Origin: Martinezella calliandrae
Lineage (GTDB): Bacteria; Pseudomonadota; Alphaproteobacteria; Rhizobiales; Rhizobiaceae
Direction of reading: 5' to 3'
Length of the DNA: 64,000 bases
Assembly: GCF_030272695.1 (NCBI RefSeq)
Contig: NZ_JARFYN010000004.1
Span: 62,001-126,000 of the forward strand
Under the pieces are notes generated by a model. The model did no database searches and had not been told where the DNA came from. It was given only the letters and a program-made list of their open reading frames with translations. Position 1 is the first letter of the stretch, and the number at the start of each line of letters is the position of its first letter. This document shows positions 45,018 through 54,826 of this stretch, piece after piece. The position numbers were made by a program, and so were the translations under genes.

Positions 45018-45521
45018 ATGATCCCTGACGATTCGCTTTCTACGCGGCGCCATGCGCTGCGCCTCACTGGCCTTGCGCTCGCTGCCCTCGTTGCGAGTTG
45101 CGCCACGCCGCCCACCCATGTCTCCAACACGCCCGCTCACGACCAGACCGCTTCCGCCCTGCCGCTCGTCAACTCGCTGCGCGCCAAGAACGGGCTGCCG
45201 CCGCTCAAAATCGATCCGGCTGCCAGCACGGCGGCGATCTATCAGGCCAAACGGATGGCCGATGCCGGCAAGATGGAGCATCTGATCGGGATTGGCGATA
45301 ACTTCGGCACCCGCGTCAAGGCAAGCGGCGTCAAGCTGCCGGCCGCTGAAAATATTGCCGAAGGCCAGCGCGACGTGAATGCAGCGGTGGCGGCCTGGAT
45401 CAATTCGCCGAAGCATTTGCACAACATGCTCGGCAATTATAACGGTCTCGGCGTCGCCCTCGCCTATGATCCCTCTTCCAGTGACAAGCCCTATTGGTCC
45501 ATGGTGCTCTCTTCCAATTGA
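45018..45521 (+). CDS. CAP/SCP-domain lipoprotein
   Basis: The 167-residue protein has a lipoprotein-type signal with lipobox LVASC (Cys about 28) and a CAP domain with NSLRAKNGLPPLKIDPAAS, MEHLIGIGDNF, AENIAEG, AAWINSPKHLHNMLG and GVALAYDP. The His and Glu residues of the CAP cavity are present. CAP proteins of bacteria are secreted and often cell-wall associated, with unknown enzyme function. It starts 3 bp after the DUF6460 gene. Confidence 0.85.
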   Translation: MIPDDSLSTRRHALRLTGLALAALVASCATPPTHVSNTPAHDQTASALPLVNSLRAKNGLPPLKIDPAASTAAIYQAKRMADAGKMEHLIGIGDNFGTRVKASGVKLPAAENIAEGQRDVNAAVAAWINSPKHLHNMLGNYNGLGVALAYDPSSSDKPYWSMVLSSN

Positions 45522-45537
45522 GGGGAGCTGAGGGGAC

Positions 45538-46887
45538 ATGGATCACCAGGAGCATAGCGGACGGATTCTGTCTTTCGAGGTGACACACCGACTAGTGCTG
45601 TCCATTGCCATTCCGATGACTCTCGGCTTCATGACGACGCCATTGCTCGGCCTCGCCGATACCGCCGTCGTCGGGCGCCTCGGCCAGCCCGATGCGCTGG
45701 CTGGGCTGGCCATCGGTGCGGTGCTCTTCGATCTCATTTTCGCGAGCTTCAACTTCCTGCGCTCTTCGACGACCGGCTTGACTGCGCAAGCCTACGGCCG
45801 CCGCGATCGCCATGAGCAGCAGGCGGTTTTTTGGCGGGCGCTGTTATCGGCGCTTGGTTGCGGCCTGCTGCTTCTCCTGTTGTCGCCCTTGTTGCTCTGG
45901 CTCGGCATCAAGCTCATGGGCCCTGAGGGCGGCATTGCCGATGCGACCCGCACCTATTTCTCGATCCGCATGCTTTCCGGCCCGGCAGCGCTTGCCAACT
46001 ATGCCATCCTCGGTTTCGTGCTCGGGCGCGGCCAAGGTCGCATCGGGCTTTTGCTGCAGACATTGATCAATGGCGTCAATATCATCCTCGCCGTGCTGCT
46101 TGGCCTGGGGTTCGGCTGGGGCGTTGCCGGCGTCGCCTGGGGCACATTGATCGGCGAGGCTGTCGGCGCGCTCACGGGTCTTGCCATCGTGGTGCGCAGC
46201 TTTGGTGGTGAAGCGCGGCCCGCCCGGGCCGAGCTTTTGTCACGCGCCAAGCTCACGCAACTCTTTGCGCTCAACCGCGACATCCTTATCCGCACCTTCG
46301 TGTTGATCGGCGCTTTCACGCTGATGACTCGCATCGGCAACACGTTCGGCGCGGTGACACTGGCCGCCAACGCGGTGTTGATGAACTTCTTCCTGCTGTC
46401 CGGCTATTATCTCGACGGGCTGGCGAATGCCGCCGAGCAGATCACAGGCCGCTCGATCGGCGCCAACTACCGACCGGCCTTCGATCGCGGGCTGAAGCTG
46501 ACCGGGCTTTGGTCCTTCGGATTGGCGTTTGCGGCTGCGGTCTTCTTCTTCACTATTGGCCCTGAGCTGATCCGCCTACTGACAACCTCGGAAGAGGTGC
46601 GCGCCGCGGCCCAAACCTATCTGCCCTGGGCCGCCGTCACTGGGCTCACCGGAGCGCTCGCCTTCCTGATGGACGGCGTCTTCATCGGCGCCACTTGGTC
46701 GCGCGACATGCGCAACCGAATGCTGATGTCGTTTGCCGGCTACCTTTTTGCACTTGCGCTATTCGTGCCGACCCTCGGCAATCACGGCCTGTGGCTGGCG
46801 ATGAACGCCTTCCTGCTGTTTCGCGGCATTTTCCTCGCCATTGGGCTGAAAAAGCGGGCCGATCAGACGTTCCGCCTGGCCCAATGA
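45538..46887 (+). CDS. MATE-family efflux transporter
   Basis: The 449-residue integral membrane protein has about twelve helices and MATE sequence features ([60 protein letters not shown]). MATE exporters expel cationic drugs or metabolites using H+ or Na+ gradients; this one is of the DinF-like branch. GGGGAGCTGAGGGGAC precedes the ATG at 45538. Its last 25 bases overlap the convergent pyrD gene. Confidence 0.9.
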   Translation: MDHQEHSGRILSFEVTHRLVLSIAIPMTLGFMTTPLLGLADTAVVGRLGQPDALAGLAIGAVLFDLIFASFNFLRSSTTGLTAQAYGRRDRHEQQAVFWRALLSALGCGLLLLLLSPLLLWLGIKLMGPEGGIADATRTYFSIRMLSGPAALANYAILGFVLGRGQGRIGLLLQTLINGVNIILAVLLGLGFGWGVAGVAWGTLIGEAVGALTGLAIVVRSFGGEARPARAELLSRAKLTQLFALNRDILIRTFVLIGAFTLMTRIGNTFGAVTLAANAVLMNFFLLSGYYLDGLANAAEQITGRSIGANYRPAFDRGLKLTGLWSFGLAFAAAVFFFTIGPELIRLLTTSEEVRAAAQTYLPWAAVTGLTGALAFLMDGVFIGATWSRDMRNRMLMSFAGYLFALALFVPTLGNHGLWLAMNAFLLFRGIFLAIGLKKRADQTFRLAQ

Positions 46888-47951
46888 TCGAGCCTGCTGT
46901 CGCGCAGCTCGCGGATCGAGCCGACGCGCTCGCGGTCGAGCAGCTCCGACAGGCCGGTAACGATACGGCCCGGCAGGCCGGGACCTTCATAGACCATGCA
47001 CGAATAGAGCTGCACGAGATCGGCGCCGGCCTTGATCTTCTCCAGCGCTGTCGCCGCCGATGAAACGCCGCCGACGCCAATGATGGGCAGAGCCACGCCG
47101 ACGCGGCGGCGCATCTTTGCGAGAACCACCGTCGATTTTTCGAAGAGCGGCCTGCCGGAGAGGCCGCCGGTCTCCTTTGCCTGAACCTGGTCCCTCAAGC
47201 CGTCGCGCGAAAGGGTGGTGTTGGAGACAATCAGACCATCCAGTGCTTGCGCCAAAACTTCCGCGGCGATGTCGTCCATGCCCTCTTCCGTCAGATCCGG
47301 TGCGATCTTCAGGAAGACCGGAATTTTTTTGCCCGCCTTCGCCGCCTCTTCCTCGCGGGCCGTAAGGACTGCCGACAACAGCGCTGCAAGGCTTTCGCGT
47401 GCCTGCAGATCGCGCAGGCCCGGCGTGTTCGGCGAGGAGATATTGGCGGTGAAATAGCGCGCGACGGAATAGAAACGGCGGATGCCGGCGACGTAATCGG
47501 CGATGCGGTCGGCACTATCCTTGTTGGCTCCGATGTTGACGCCGATGATGCCTTTGGCGCGGATCGGCTGAAGACGCCGGAAAACCGCCTCGTGCCCTTC
47601 GTTGTTGAAGCCGAGGCGATTGATGACGCCCTCGTCCTCGACCAGGCGGAAGATGCGCGGACGCGGATTGCCGGATTGCGGCTTCGGGGTCACTGTACCA
47701 ATCTCGGTAAAGCCGAAGCCGAGCTTCAACAGCGCCTCCGGTACCTCGGCGTTCTTGTCATAACCTGCGGCCATGCCGAGCGGGTTGGCGAATTCCAGCC
47801 CGGCCACGGTCTGACGCAGGCGAGGATCGGCGTTGATCCGGCAGGCCGGAACGAGACCGGACTTCAGCGCTGCGATCGACATGCCATGCGCCGTCTCCGG
47901 ATCGAACATGAAGAGGCCGCGCCTGCCGAGATCGCGAAGGGCGCCAATCAT
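46863..47951 (-). CDS. pyrD: Dihydroorotate dehydrogenase (quinone), class 2
   Basis: The 362-residue membrane-associated FMN enzyme oxidises dihydroorotate to orotate in pyrimidine synthesis and passes electrons to quinone. It shows [29 protein letters not shown], the catalytic Ser region [11 protein letters not shown] and [15 protein letters not shown]. The N-terminal helical domain of class 2 is present ([19 protein letters not shown]). It overlaps the DUF952 stop by ATGA, so these two are translated together. Confidence 0.95.
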   Translation of the reverse strand: MIGALRDLGRRGLFMFDPETAHGMSIAALKSGLVPACRINADPRLRQTVAGLEFANPLGMAAGYDKNAEVPEALLKLGFGFTEIGTVTPKPQSGNPRPRIFRLVEDEGVINRLGFNNEGHEAVFRRLQPIRAKGIIGVNIGANKDSADRIADYVAGIRRFYSVARYFTANISSPNTPGLRDLQARESLAALLSAVLTAREEEAAKAGKKIPVFLKIAPDLTEEGMDDIAAEVLAQALDGLIVSNTTLSRDGLRDQVQAKETGGLSGRPLFEKSTVVLAKMRRRVGVALPIIGVGGVSSAATALEKIKAGADLVQLYSCMVYEGPGLPGRIVTGLSELLDRERVGSIRELRDSRLDHWARRNV

Positions 47952-48301
47952 TCGGACATCTCCGGAAATACATGCGCACCGTCCGGACCGAGCGGCAACG
48001 GCTTTTCCCAGAGGACAGCCGAAAGCGGCAGGGGCGCGTAGAGATGCGGGAAGAGATCGCCGCCACGGGAGGGCTCGAAAACCAGCTTGTCACCGAGTGC
48101 TTCGTCGTCTATCGCCACCAACAGCAGGCCGGTCTGGCTGGCGAAATGCCGAGCCGCTGTTTCCCTGGCTTGCTTTGCCGTCGAGAAATGGATGAATCCG
48201 TCTGTCAGGTCGATCGCCGCGCCATTAAAAACCCCGGTTTGTCTGGCTTGCTGCCACAGCGTATCCGGCACAATCTTGTAAACCACTGGCATCGCGGTCA
48301 T
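47948..48301 (-). CDS. DUF952 protein
   Basis: The protein has 117 residues from the ATG at 48301 and shows the family opening [18 protein letters not shown], then [27 protein letters not shown] and a C-terminal [22 protein letters not shown]952 proteins have a fold related to ADP-ribosyl-transferring or glutathione-related enzymes; no function is established. The start is uncertain among 48301, 48304 and 48292. It lies directly before pyrD in one unit. Confidence 0.8.
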   Translation of the reverse strand: MTAMPVVYKIVPDTLWQQARQTGVFNGAAIDLTDGFIHFSTAKQARETAARHFASQTGLLLVAIDDEALGDKLVFEPSRGGDLFPHLYAPLPLSAVLWEKPLPLGPDGAHVFPEMSE

Positions 48302-48412
48302 CATTCCTGTGTAACGTTTATCCCTCATAGGGCTTTGCACGAAAATGGCTGCAGATGTCCACGGCCAACGCAGATTATTTGGGATCAAAACGCAGAAAAC
48401 CGGGAGGATGAC

Positions 48413-48841
48413 ATGACGAACGAAATGGTATCAGGCCTTGCGGCGCTCATCCTGCCCGCCGCTCTTCTTCTCGCCACGCCAGGTCACGCCGCCGAGGCGG
48501 ATATTAAGCGCTTTCAGCTGGAGCGTAGCGGCGATCATTTCATCCGCCTGGACAAAGAGACGGGCGCCATGTCGATCTGTCAGGATCAGAACGGCAATCT
48601 GGTCTGCCGCATGGCGACCGACGAGCGCGCGGCTTATGACAACGAGCTCGACCGCCTCTCCGACCGCGTCTCGAAGCTGGAAAAGGCTGTAGCCTCGAAC
48701 GGCGGATCGAACCTTCCGAGCGATGCCGACATCGACCGGACCCTTGGCATCATGCAGAAATTCATGCGGGGCTTCATGGGCATGGCCAAGGAATTACAGA
48801 ACGAGGCACCCGACAACAAGGTTCAGCCGCAGAAGACCTAG
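48413..48841 (+). CDS. Conserved exported protein, unknown function
   Basis: The 142-residue protein has a signal peptide (MTNEMVSGLAALILPAALLLATPGHAA), a soluble domain with HFIRLDKETGAMSICQDQNGNLVCRMA and a helical C-terminus of coiled-coil type (DNELDRLSDRVSKLEKAVA, then MQKFMRGFMGMAKELQNEA). I recognise no named domain. The Cys pair may form a disulphide in the periplasm. GGGAGGATGAC precedes the ATG at 48413. Confidence 0.75.
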   Translation: MTNEMVSGLAALILPAALLLATPGHAAEADIKRFQLERSGDHFIRLDKETGAMSICQDQNGNLVCRMATDERAAYDNELDRLSDRVSKLEKAVASNGGSNLPSDADIDRTLGIMQKFMRGFMGMAKELQNEAPDNKVQPQKT

Positions 48842-48978
48842 GCGGCTGGAATCGGGAATGAAAGCAAGGGGATAAAGGACCTTATTCCTAAGCCGCCCTT
48901 TACTCGCCGGAGAGCCTCGGTTAACGTTTCCTTAAGGGTCAAACGCCGAATATTCCGGCTTCCGAGTGCTGAACGGCG

Positions 48979-49644
48979 ATGCTGTCACATGAGCAGATAT
49001 GGAGCGCGATCGACAGGCTTGCCGAGCGGCATGCCCTGACGGCGTCCGGTCTTGCCCGGCGCGCCGGCCTCGATCCCACCTCATTCAATAAATCGAAGCG
49101 GCTGAGCCAGGACGGGCGCCTGCGTTGGCCGTCGACGGAATCGATCGCCAAGGTGCTTGATGCGACCGGGGCCAGCATGGAGCAGTTTCTCAGCTTCATG
49201 CGCTCGGTGGATGACCCCAGCAGCACTTCCCATCGCGCGTTGTCCGCGCTGACAAGCTCCATCCCGATGCTCGGCTTCGCGCAGGCCGGTGCCGGAGGCT
49301 TTTTCGACGACGGCGGCTTTCCGGTCGGCCAGGGCTGGGACATGGTGGAGTTTCCGGCCGCACCTGGGCAGAGGGGTGGTGTCTACGCGCTCGAGGTGCA
49401 GGGCGAAAGCATGTTGCCGCTCTATCGTGATGGCGACGTGCTGATTGTCGAGCCGGGCGCACAGATCAGGCGCAATGATCGGGTGGTGGTCAAGACCCGC
49501 GAGGGTGAAGTCATGGCCAAGGTATTGTTGCGACAGAGCGCCCGGTCGATCGAACTGCTGTCGCTCAATCCGGAACACCCGAATCGCTGTTTCGATCTCG
49601 CGGATGTCGAATGGATTGCGCGGATCATCTGGGCCAGCCAATAG
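48979..49644 (+). CDS. HTH / S24-peptidase-fold regulator (LexA/CI-like)
   Basis: The 221-residue protein has a helix-turn-helix (ASGLARRAGLDPTSFNKSKRL) and a C-terminal S24 LexA/CI-type domain with Ser in QGESMLPLYRDGDVLI and Lys in KTREGEVMAKVLL. Family members autocleave or act as repressors in SOS or phage control. No phage genes are near, so it is a chromosomal orphan conserved in rhizobia, with no obvious target except perhaps its own promoter. The palindrome GAATATTC at 48948-48955 lies 23 bp before its start. Confidence 0.85.
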   Translation: MLSHEQIWSAIDRLAERHALTASGLARRAGLDPTSFNKSKRLSQDGRLRWPSTESIAKVLDATGASMEQFLSFMRSVDDPSSTSHRALSALTSSIPMLGFAQAGAGGFFDDGGFPVGQGWDMVEFPAAPGQRGGVYALEVQGESMLPLYRDGDVLIVEPGAQIRRNDRVVVKTREGEVMAKVLLRQSARSIELLSLNPEHPNRCFDLADVEWIARIIWASQ

Positions 49645-49659
49645 GAAAGTTTTCTCATT

Positions 49660-50928
49660 ATGCGCAGTGATGTTTGGCTGGCAAGTTTGGCGGGTGTGGT
49701 CATCGGTTCGTGGCTGACATTGATTGCCGTGCAGGTCGAGGAGCATAGCTTCGGGCCGAACAGAGTGGAGACCGAAGCTGATAACCAAGCAGCGGTGACC
49801 GCCTCAATGGAAACGGCAAAGGCGGACGCCATCTCCGCAACGACCGCTCCGGCCCGGACGCCTGCCGATGCTGCCAATCAAGAGCCAACGCCCGCCGCCG
49901 AGGCAAAACCGGACGACAAAATCTCGGCGCCGCCTGCCGTCGCCGCCGAACAGACGCCGTCGGCCGCGGCGACCGCGCCTAGCACCACGGATCCCGGAAC
50001 GATCGGCAACGGCAATCAGTCGCCGCCGACGACACTCTCGTCCACAGCATCCGCCTCGCCGCCCACCGTAGCTCCTACATCGACACCGGAAGACACAGCG
50101 AAAGCTCTTCTCGCCACCAGCGCAGATCAAATCGACAGCGGCAACGCCGACGCGCAGCCGCCAAAGCGGGCTGACAGCAAGGCATCGACCGAGTTCGCGC
50201 AACGGAAGACAACCCCAGCAAACCCGGGCGAGACGCAATTGGCGCAGGCAGCTCCGACGAATACGACCCCGACGCCGCAGTCGGAGAAAACACAGGCAGA
50301 CAATGTTGCTGCCAAACCCGCACCTTCCGACCGAACCAATGCGGGCCAGATACCGGCGGGCCGGGGGCCAGCAGATCAAGGAGACAGGGAGCAAGCCGCC
50401 GCAGCCCACCGGACCCTGCCTGGCCAATGGCCAACGCAGCAGGTGCAGGCGTCGCCCAGCACAGATCAAAAGCCAAGCGAGCAGGCAAAGCCGGTCGAAT
50501 TGGTGCGGCCGTTTTCTGACCGTGCCGGCATACTGACCATTGCCGGTAAGAGCGTGCAGCTTCCCGGGATCATTCCGACCGATGTGGACCGGATGTGCAC
50601 CGGACCGAGCGGCAAGAGCTGGCCCTGCGGGGCTGCGGCGCGGACTGCCTTTCGCATGTATCTGCGCGGCCGTACCATCGATTGCGACCTGCCAAGCCCG
50701 ACTTGGAAGGGGACCGTGATCGGTGCCTGCCGGTATGTTCGCATTGACCTCAGCGAATGGCTGGTGCGCTTCGGCTGGGCTGAACCCGAGGCCGGATCGC
50801 CGCTGTCTGCGCTCGCCGAACAGGCAAAGCAGCAGAAACGGGGCATCTACGGCGACGATCCGCGCGCCGGCGGAAAATCAACACTCGCGCCGGACGTGCC
50901 CAAGGAAAATCCGCTTAATCCAATCTGA
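49660..50928 (+). CDS. Membrane-anchored protein with degenerate nuclease (SNase-like) domain
   Basis: The 422-residue protein has an N-terminal helix (WLASLAGVVIGSWLTLIAV), a long Ala/Pro/Thr/Gln-rich linker (about 45-285) and a C-terminal SNase-like domain (290-400) with SVQLPGIIPTDVDRMC, WPCGAAARTAFRMYLRGRTIDC and LVRFGWAEPEAG. The Arg and Glu residues of active thermonucleases are not in their usual places, so catalysis is doubtful. Cys pairs could make disulphides in the periplasm. It lies 15 bp after the S24 regulator gene and could be co-transcribed. Confidence 0.75.
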   Translation: MRSDVWLASLAGVVIGSWLTLIAVQVEEHSFGPNRVETEADNQAAVTASMETAKADAISATTAPARTPADAANQEPTPAAEAKPDDKISAPPAVAAEQTPSAAATAPSTTDPGTIGNGNQSPPTTLSSTASASPPTVAPTSTPEDTAKALLATSADQIDSGNADAQPPKRADSKASTEFAQRKTTPANPGETQLAQAAPTNTTPTPQSEKTQADNVAAKPAPSDRTNAGQIPAGRGPADQGDREQAAAAHRTLPGQWPTQQVQASPSTDQKPSEQAKPVELVRPFSDRAGILTIAGKSVQLPGIIPTDVDRMCTGPSGKSWPCGAAARTAFRMYLRGRTIDCDLPSPTWKGTVIGACRYVRIDLSEWLVRFGWAEPEAGSPLSALAEQAKQQKRGIYGDDPRAGGKSTLAPDVPKENPLNPI

Positions 50929-51009
50929 GGTCACGCTTCCGACACCGGCTCTTGCCATGACGGGCCTGACTTTCTAGTCTGCTGCCAAAACCGGAGGACT
51001 TCGCCTGCC

Positions 51010-51423
51010 ATGAACAAGCCACTTTCCGCCCATGAGGCCCTCATCTACGTCATGGTAATGGCGTCCGCCGTCGATCGGACGATGAACGACAAGGAAATGG
51101 GCCGGATCGGCGAACTGATCCATGCCTTGCCGGTTTTCGATGGTTTCGACGACGAGAGGCTAATCTCCGTTTCGCGCGATTGCGCCAAGCTTCTCGCCGG
51201 CAGCGAAGGGCTCGATATCGTGCTGGAAACAGTGCGCGACACATTACCCGCGCGGCTCTACGACACCGCATATGCGCTTGCCGTCGAAGTTGCCTCAGCC
51301 GATTTCTCGGTCAAGGCCGAGGAGCTGCGCTTGCTCAGCCTGCTGCGCGATCGTCTCGGTCTCGACAAGCTCACCTGCGCCGCCATAGAGCGCAGCGCCA
51401 TCGCCCGCTACCGCAAGGGCTGA
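51010..51423 (+). CDS. TerB-family protein
   Basis: The 137-residue all-helical protein begins HEALIYVMVMASAVDRTMNDKEMGRIGELI and ends in SADFSVKAEELRLLSLLRDRLGLDKLTCAAIERSA, with acidic residues in place to bind metal as in TerB. TerB-type proteins are linked to tellurite resistance and phage defence in other genomes, but this one stands alone without other ter genes. GGAGGACTTCGCC precedes the ATG. The function is unknown. Confidence 0.8.
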   Translation: MNKPLSAHEALIYVMVMASAVDRTMNDKEMGRIGELIHALPVFDGFDDERLISVSRDCAKLLAGSEGLDIVLETVRDTLPARLYDTAYALAVEVASADFSVKAEELRLLSLLRDRLGLDKLTCAAIERSAIARYRKG

Positions 51424-51431
51424 GAGCGTCA

Positions 51432-52304
51432 TCAGTAGAGCCCGTAAGGGAAATACCGAAGATAGATTTCCTGCAGTCGGCCGTCGCGTGACAGTGTTGC
51501 CAGCGCGTGGTTGATCGCGGCTGTCAGATCGGCGTCCTGCTGCCGCAACATGATGGTCATGCCCTCGCCGAGGAATTTTTGCGAAAGATAGGGGCCATCA
51601 AACAGAGCACAGCATTTTTCTGCTGACGGCGAGGATACCCAGAAGGACAGCTGCAGCCCATCGGCAAATGCGGCGTCGACCTTGCCATCCTTGACCGCCG
51701 CGAGAAGCGTGTCTTTGTCGTCAAAGGGAACCTGCTTGATCGCCGGGAAAAAGGCGGCAAGCATCGCCTCATGTGCCGTGCCCTTGACCACACCCACCGG
51801 GTGACCGGCGAGCGCGGCGGCCGTCGTGCCGTCGATCGACGCCTTGAGATTGCGGACGAAGCGGGCGGGCAGTATCAGGAAGGGGCGCGAGAAGGCAAAG
51901 GTCTTGCGCAGATCGGGCGTGACCGCGACGCCCGCGATCACCGCATCACCTTGCGAACTGGCAAGCGCGCCCTGTAGCTCATCGAACGGCAGCGCCTGGA
52001 TCTGGCATTTGTCCAATATGCCAAGCTCACTGCAGATTTCGCGGGCAAGATCCACATGGAAGCCGGCGAGCTTGCCGTTCTGGTCGGCAAAGTTGAAGGG
52101 CGGGAAATCGACGGATGTCAGGAAACGCAGCCTGACTAGCGAGGAAAGGTCCGGCTTCGGCAGCCGCTCGCGCGAATCGAACAGGATCGGAAGACCGGGC
52201 GGCGGCTCTTGCGCGCCAAGGGGCATGGCATAGAACACGGCGATCAGCACCACGCCTGCCATCAGCCTTGCCACGGATCCCAAAAGCGAAAGGCCAACAG
52301 GCAT
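51432..52304 (-). CDS. Extracytoplasmic solute-binding protein (family 3)
   Basis: The 290-residue protein has a signal peptide (MPVGLSLLGSVARLMAGVVLIAVFYAMPLGAQ) and a type-2 periplasmic-binding domain with FLTSVDFPPFNFADQNGKLAGFHVDLAREI and DAVIAGVAVTPDLRKTFAFSRPF. This is the family of polar amino acid binders. No ABC permease or ATPase is adjacent, so it may serve a distant transporter or a sensor. It is convergent with the terB gene with an 8-bp gap. Confidence 0.85.
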   Translation of the reverse strand: MPVGLSLLGSVARLMAGVVLIAVFYAMPLGAQEPPPGLPILFDSRERLPKPDLSSLVRLRFLTSVDFPPFNFADQNGKLAGFHVDLAREICSELGILDKCQIQALPFDELQGALASSQGDAVIAGVAVTPDLRKTFAFSRPFLILPARFVRNLKASIDGTTAAALAGHPVGVVKGTAHEAMLAAFFPAIKQVPFDDKDTLLAAVKDGKVDAAFADGLQLSFWVSSPSAEKCCALFDGPYLSQKFLGEGMTIMLRQQDADLTAAINHALATLSRDGRLQEIYLRYFPYGLY

Positions 52305-52740
52305 GATGATGATCCAGCCTCCAATCGAATGTTCAGATCTCTGATGTCGAAACCGGTCTAGCAGAGTTGGGCAAAATGGAAAATATCATGCGGCAGCTGA
52401 CAGTCACGAGCCTTTCTCAAGCTGAGCAGCATTCATGATCGCATCCGGCGGTTGCGGTGCACCAAAAAAGCACGGACGCTGTAGAATTCGGCCCCGAACA
52501 CTGTCGGCGTTAGCGGTCGATTAAGCTCTATCGATTCTATTTGAGGCATCGACGACGTCGGCTCCGGAAGCTGATCGCATGACGCATGTCGTCCGAACCT
52601 TTTTCGCAAGGTATCCCACAAGAATTCGGCTTCACCTGCGTGCATCAGGCAGCAAGCGTTAAATCCGCCGCCTCTCCCAGGCGCGCGGGCCATTGCGCGC
52701 TACCGTCCGATGCGGCGCGATATCCCTCGGGCGGATCGTC
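52305..52740. other. Long intergenic region before the chemoreceptor gene
   Basis: The 436-bp region between divergent genes has no clear RNA gene. A minus-strand frame at 52433-52693 (86 codons) has no recognisable domain, an atypical composition and a poor ribosome site, so it is not called. No strong sigma-70 or sigma-54 site was identified. Confidence 0.4.
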
Positions 52741-54741
52741 ATGTTCAGGAACCTGAAAATCAAAACCAAGATGCTCGCCGTGATCCTGCTTCTCGGGATC
52801 ATCTCCTTCGCCGGGCTGCTTTACATCGTCAGCGAATTCCGCAAGGCGGACCAGGCCTATAGCGCCTTCCTCGACAACGAGGCCGTCGCCGCGTACATGG
52901 GCACACGCTCAAGCACATCCATTCTAAATTCGGTGCTGCAGGCGAGCCTGATGCTGAATTTCGATCCCGACAGCCAGGCCTTCAAAGCGCTTGCCGGCGA
53001 TAAAAGCCGCTTTGGCGAGGCCAAGGATCGATTGAAGCAGGCCGAAAGCCTGGTTCCTTCGAAAAAGGCGCAAATGGATGAGATTCTCGCCGGCATGGAC
53101 GAGCTGGAGGCACTGACGAACAAGGTGATCAACCTGCGCAAGAGCGGCGACGTGGGGGGCGCAGAAGCGGGCATGGCCGACGTCAGCGACAAGCTGGCCG
53201 CACTGGTCGGCAAGATGCAAGAGAACAACAATGGGCTGACCGACCGACTGAATAAGGGCGCCGATGCCCTGTCTGCCCATGTCAACACCGCAATCGACTA
53301 CGCGCTCGTCATCCTCGGCGCTCTGACGCTTCTTGGCATGGCCCTTGGCGTCTATGTCGCGCAGACAGGCATCGCCACGCCCCTGACGCGGCTGCATCGC
53401 CGCATGGTGACGCTCGCCAACGGCGACACGACGAGCGAGATCGACGGTCGCGACCGTCGCGACGAAATCGGCCAGATGGCTTCGGCGGTTTCCGTTTTCC
53501 GCGACAACGCCATCGAACGCGGCCGCCTGGAAGCGCAAGCCGAAGCCGATCGCAATCTCAACGACAGCGAGCGTGCCGAGCACGAGGCGCAGCGGGCGGA
53601 AGAAGCCGCGCATCTGCAGCAGGCAGTCCAGGTACTCGGCGATGGTCTGAAGCGCCTCGCGGAAGGTGATCTCGTCACCCAGATCAATACGCCTTTCGTT
53701 GCCCATCTCGACCAGCTGCGGCAGGATTTCAACAACTCGCTCACCAAGCTGAACGAGGCCATGCAGGCGGTCGGCGCCAATGCGCGCGCCATCAATGCCG
53801 GCGCTAACGAAATCCGCGGTTCCGCCGACGAACTTTCCAAGCGCACCGAACAGCAGGCGGCATCCGTAGAAGAGACGGCCGCCGCCCTCGAGCAGATCAC
53901 TACGACAGTCAAGGACGCCGCCAAGCGGGCGGAAGAAGCCAGCCAGCTCGTCGCCCATACGCGCGCCGGCGCCGAACGGTCGGGCGAGATCGTCCGCAAT
54001 GCCGTCAGCGCCATGCAGCAGATCGAGAAATCCTCGTCCGAGATCGGCAATATCATCGGCGTGATCGACGATATCGCGTTCCAGACCAACCTTCTCGCTT
54101 TGAATGCTGGTGTCGAAGCAGCGCGCGCCGGGGAAGCCGGCAAGGGCTTTGCGGTCGTCGCACAGGAAGTGCGCGAACTGGCACAGCGCTCGGCCAATGC
54201 CGCCAAGGAGATCAAGTCGCTGATCACCGCCTCCGGCACGCATGTGCAGACCGGCGTCAATCTGGTCGGCGAGACCGGCAAGGCGCTCGACGCCATCGTC
54301 TCCGAAGTTCAGGAGATAAATCGGCATGTGCATGCGCTCGCCGAAGCATCGCGCGAACAATCGGCCGGCCTGCAGGAGATCAACACGGCCGTCAATGCCA
54401 TGGATCATGGCACGCAGCAGAATGCCGCCATGGTCGAGGAAAGCACCGCCGCCAGCCATAGCCTGGCAGCGGAAGCCGCCTCGCTGACGGCCCTGCTCAG
54501 CCAGTTCCGCATGACCGAAGGCGGCCACGTTTCGGCAGCGTCACCGAACTACGCGCCGCGCACCACCGTCCGCCCAGCGCCGCGATCCGCCGCAGCACCG
54601 GTCCGCGCTGTCGAAGGAACGAAAGCACGCCCCACTCCCTCACCGGCCCGCGCGCTCGGCCAGAAGCTGATGAGCGCCTTCGGAGGCGGCAGCCAGGCAG
54701 CCGCCGCTCCAGCGAAGGATGCGGACTGGACGGAATTCTGA
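52741..54741 (+). CDS. Methyl-accepting chemotaxis protein
   Basis: The 666-residue chemoreceptor has a first membrane helix at about 9-30 ([20 protein letters not shown]), a periplasmic helical sensor of the 4HB type (35-185), a second helix near 190-212 and HAMP-type regions. The signalling tip is [48 protein letters not shown]. It ends DWTEF, matching the xWxxF pentapeptide that tethers CheR and CheB. The start at 52741 is right at the first helix. It is a single gene. Confidence 0.93.
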   Translation: MFRNLKIKTKMLAVILLLGIISFAGLLYIVSEFRKADQAYSAFLDNEAVAAYMGTRSSTSILNSVLQASLMLNFDPDSQAFKALAGDKSRFGEAKDRLKQAESLVPSKKAQMDEILAGMDELEALTNKVINLRKSGDVGGAEAGMADVSDKLAALVGKMQENNNGLTDRLNKGADALSAHVNTAIDYALVILGALTLLGMALGVYVAQTGIATPLTRLHRRMVTLANGDTTSEIDGRDRRDEIGQMASAVSVFRDNAIERGRLEAQAEADRNLNDSERAEHEAQRAEEAAHLQQAVQVLGDGLKRLAEGDLVTQINTPFVAHLDQLRQDFNNSLTKLNEAMQAVGANARAINAGANEIRGSADELSKRTEQQAASVEETAAALEQITTTVKDAAKRAEEASQLVAHTRAGAERSGEIVRNAVSAMQQIEKSSSEIGNIIGVIDDIAFQTNLLALNAGVEAARAGEAGKGFAVVAQEVRELAQRSANAAKEIKSLITASGTHVQTGVNLVGETGKALDAIVSEVQEINRHVHALAEASREQSAGLQEINTAVNAMDHGTQQNAAMVEESTAASHSLAAEAASLTALLSQFRMTEGGHVSAASPNYAPRTTVRPAPRSAAAPVRAVEGTKARPTPSPARALGQKLMSAFGGGSQAAAAPAKDADWTEF

Positions 54742-54777
54742 GCCGCGTCACTGCTTGGTGCGATAATTCGACAACAA

Positions 54778-54812
54778 AACAGGCGGGATGCCTTCAACAC
54801 ATCCCGCCTGTT
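54778..54812. terminator. Bidirectional terminator after the chemoreceptor gene
   Basis: AACAGGCGGGATG and CATCCCGCCTGTT form a perfect 13-bp stem around CCTTCAACA. On the plus strand TTATTTG follows; on the minus strand the stem is followed by TTGTTGTC. It lies between the chemoreceptor stop and the convergent acyltransferase gene. Confidence 0.8.
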
Positions 54813-54826
54813 TATTTGAATGAAAT

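Noticed and set aside
48979..50928. The S24 regulator and nuclease-like gene as a prophage remnant.
   Set aside because: No integrase, terminase, structural or lysis genes nearby, and base composition is that of the neighbours.
51010..51423. TerB as part of a tellurite or phage defence operon.
   Set aside because: No terC/D/E/Z, restriction or ATPase genes are adjacent; it is a lone gene.
52433..52693. An 86-codon minus-strand frame in the intergenic region before the chemoreceptor.
   Set aside because: Its composition and start context are unconvincing, and I recognise no domain.
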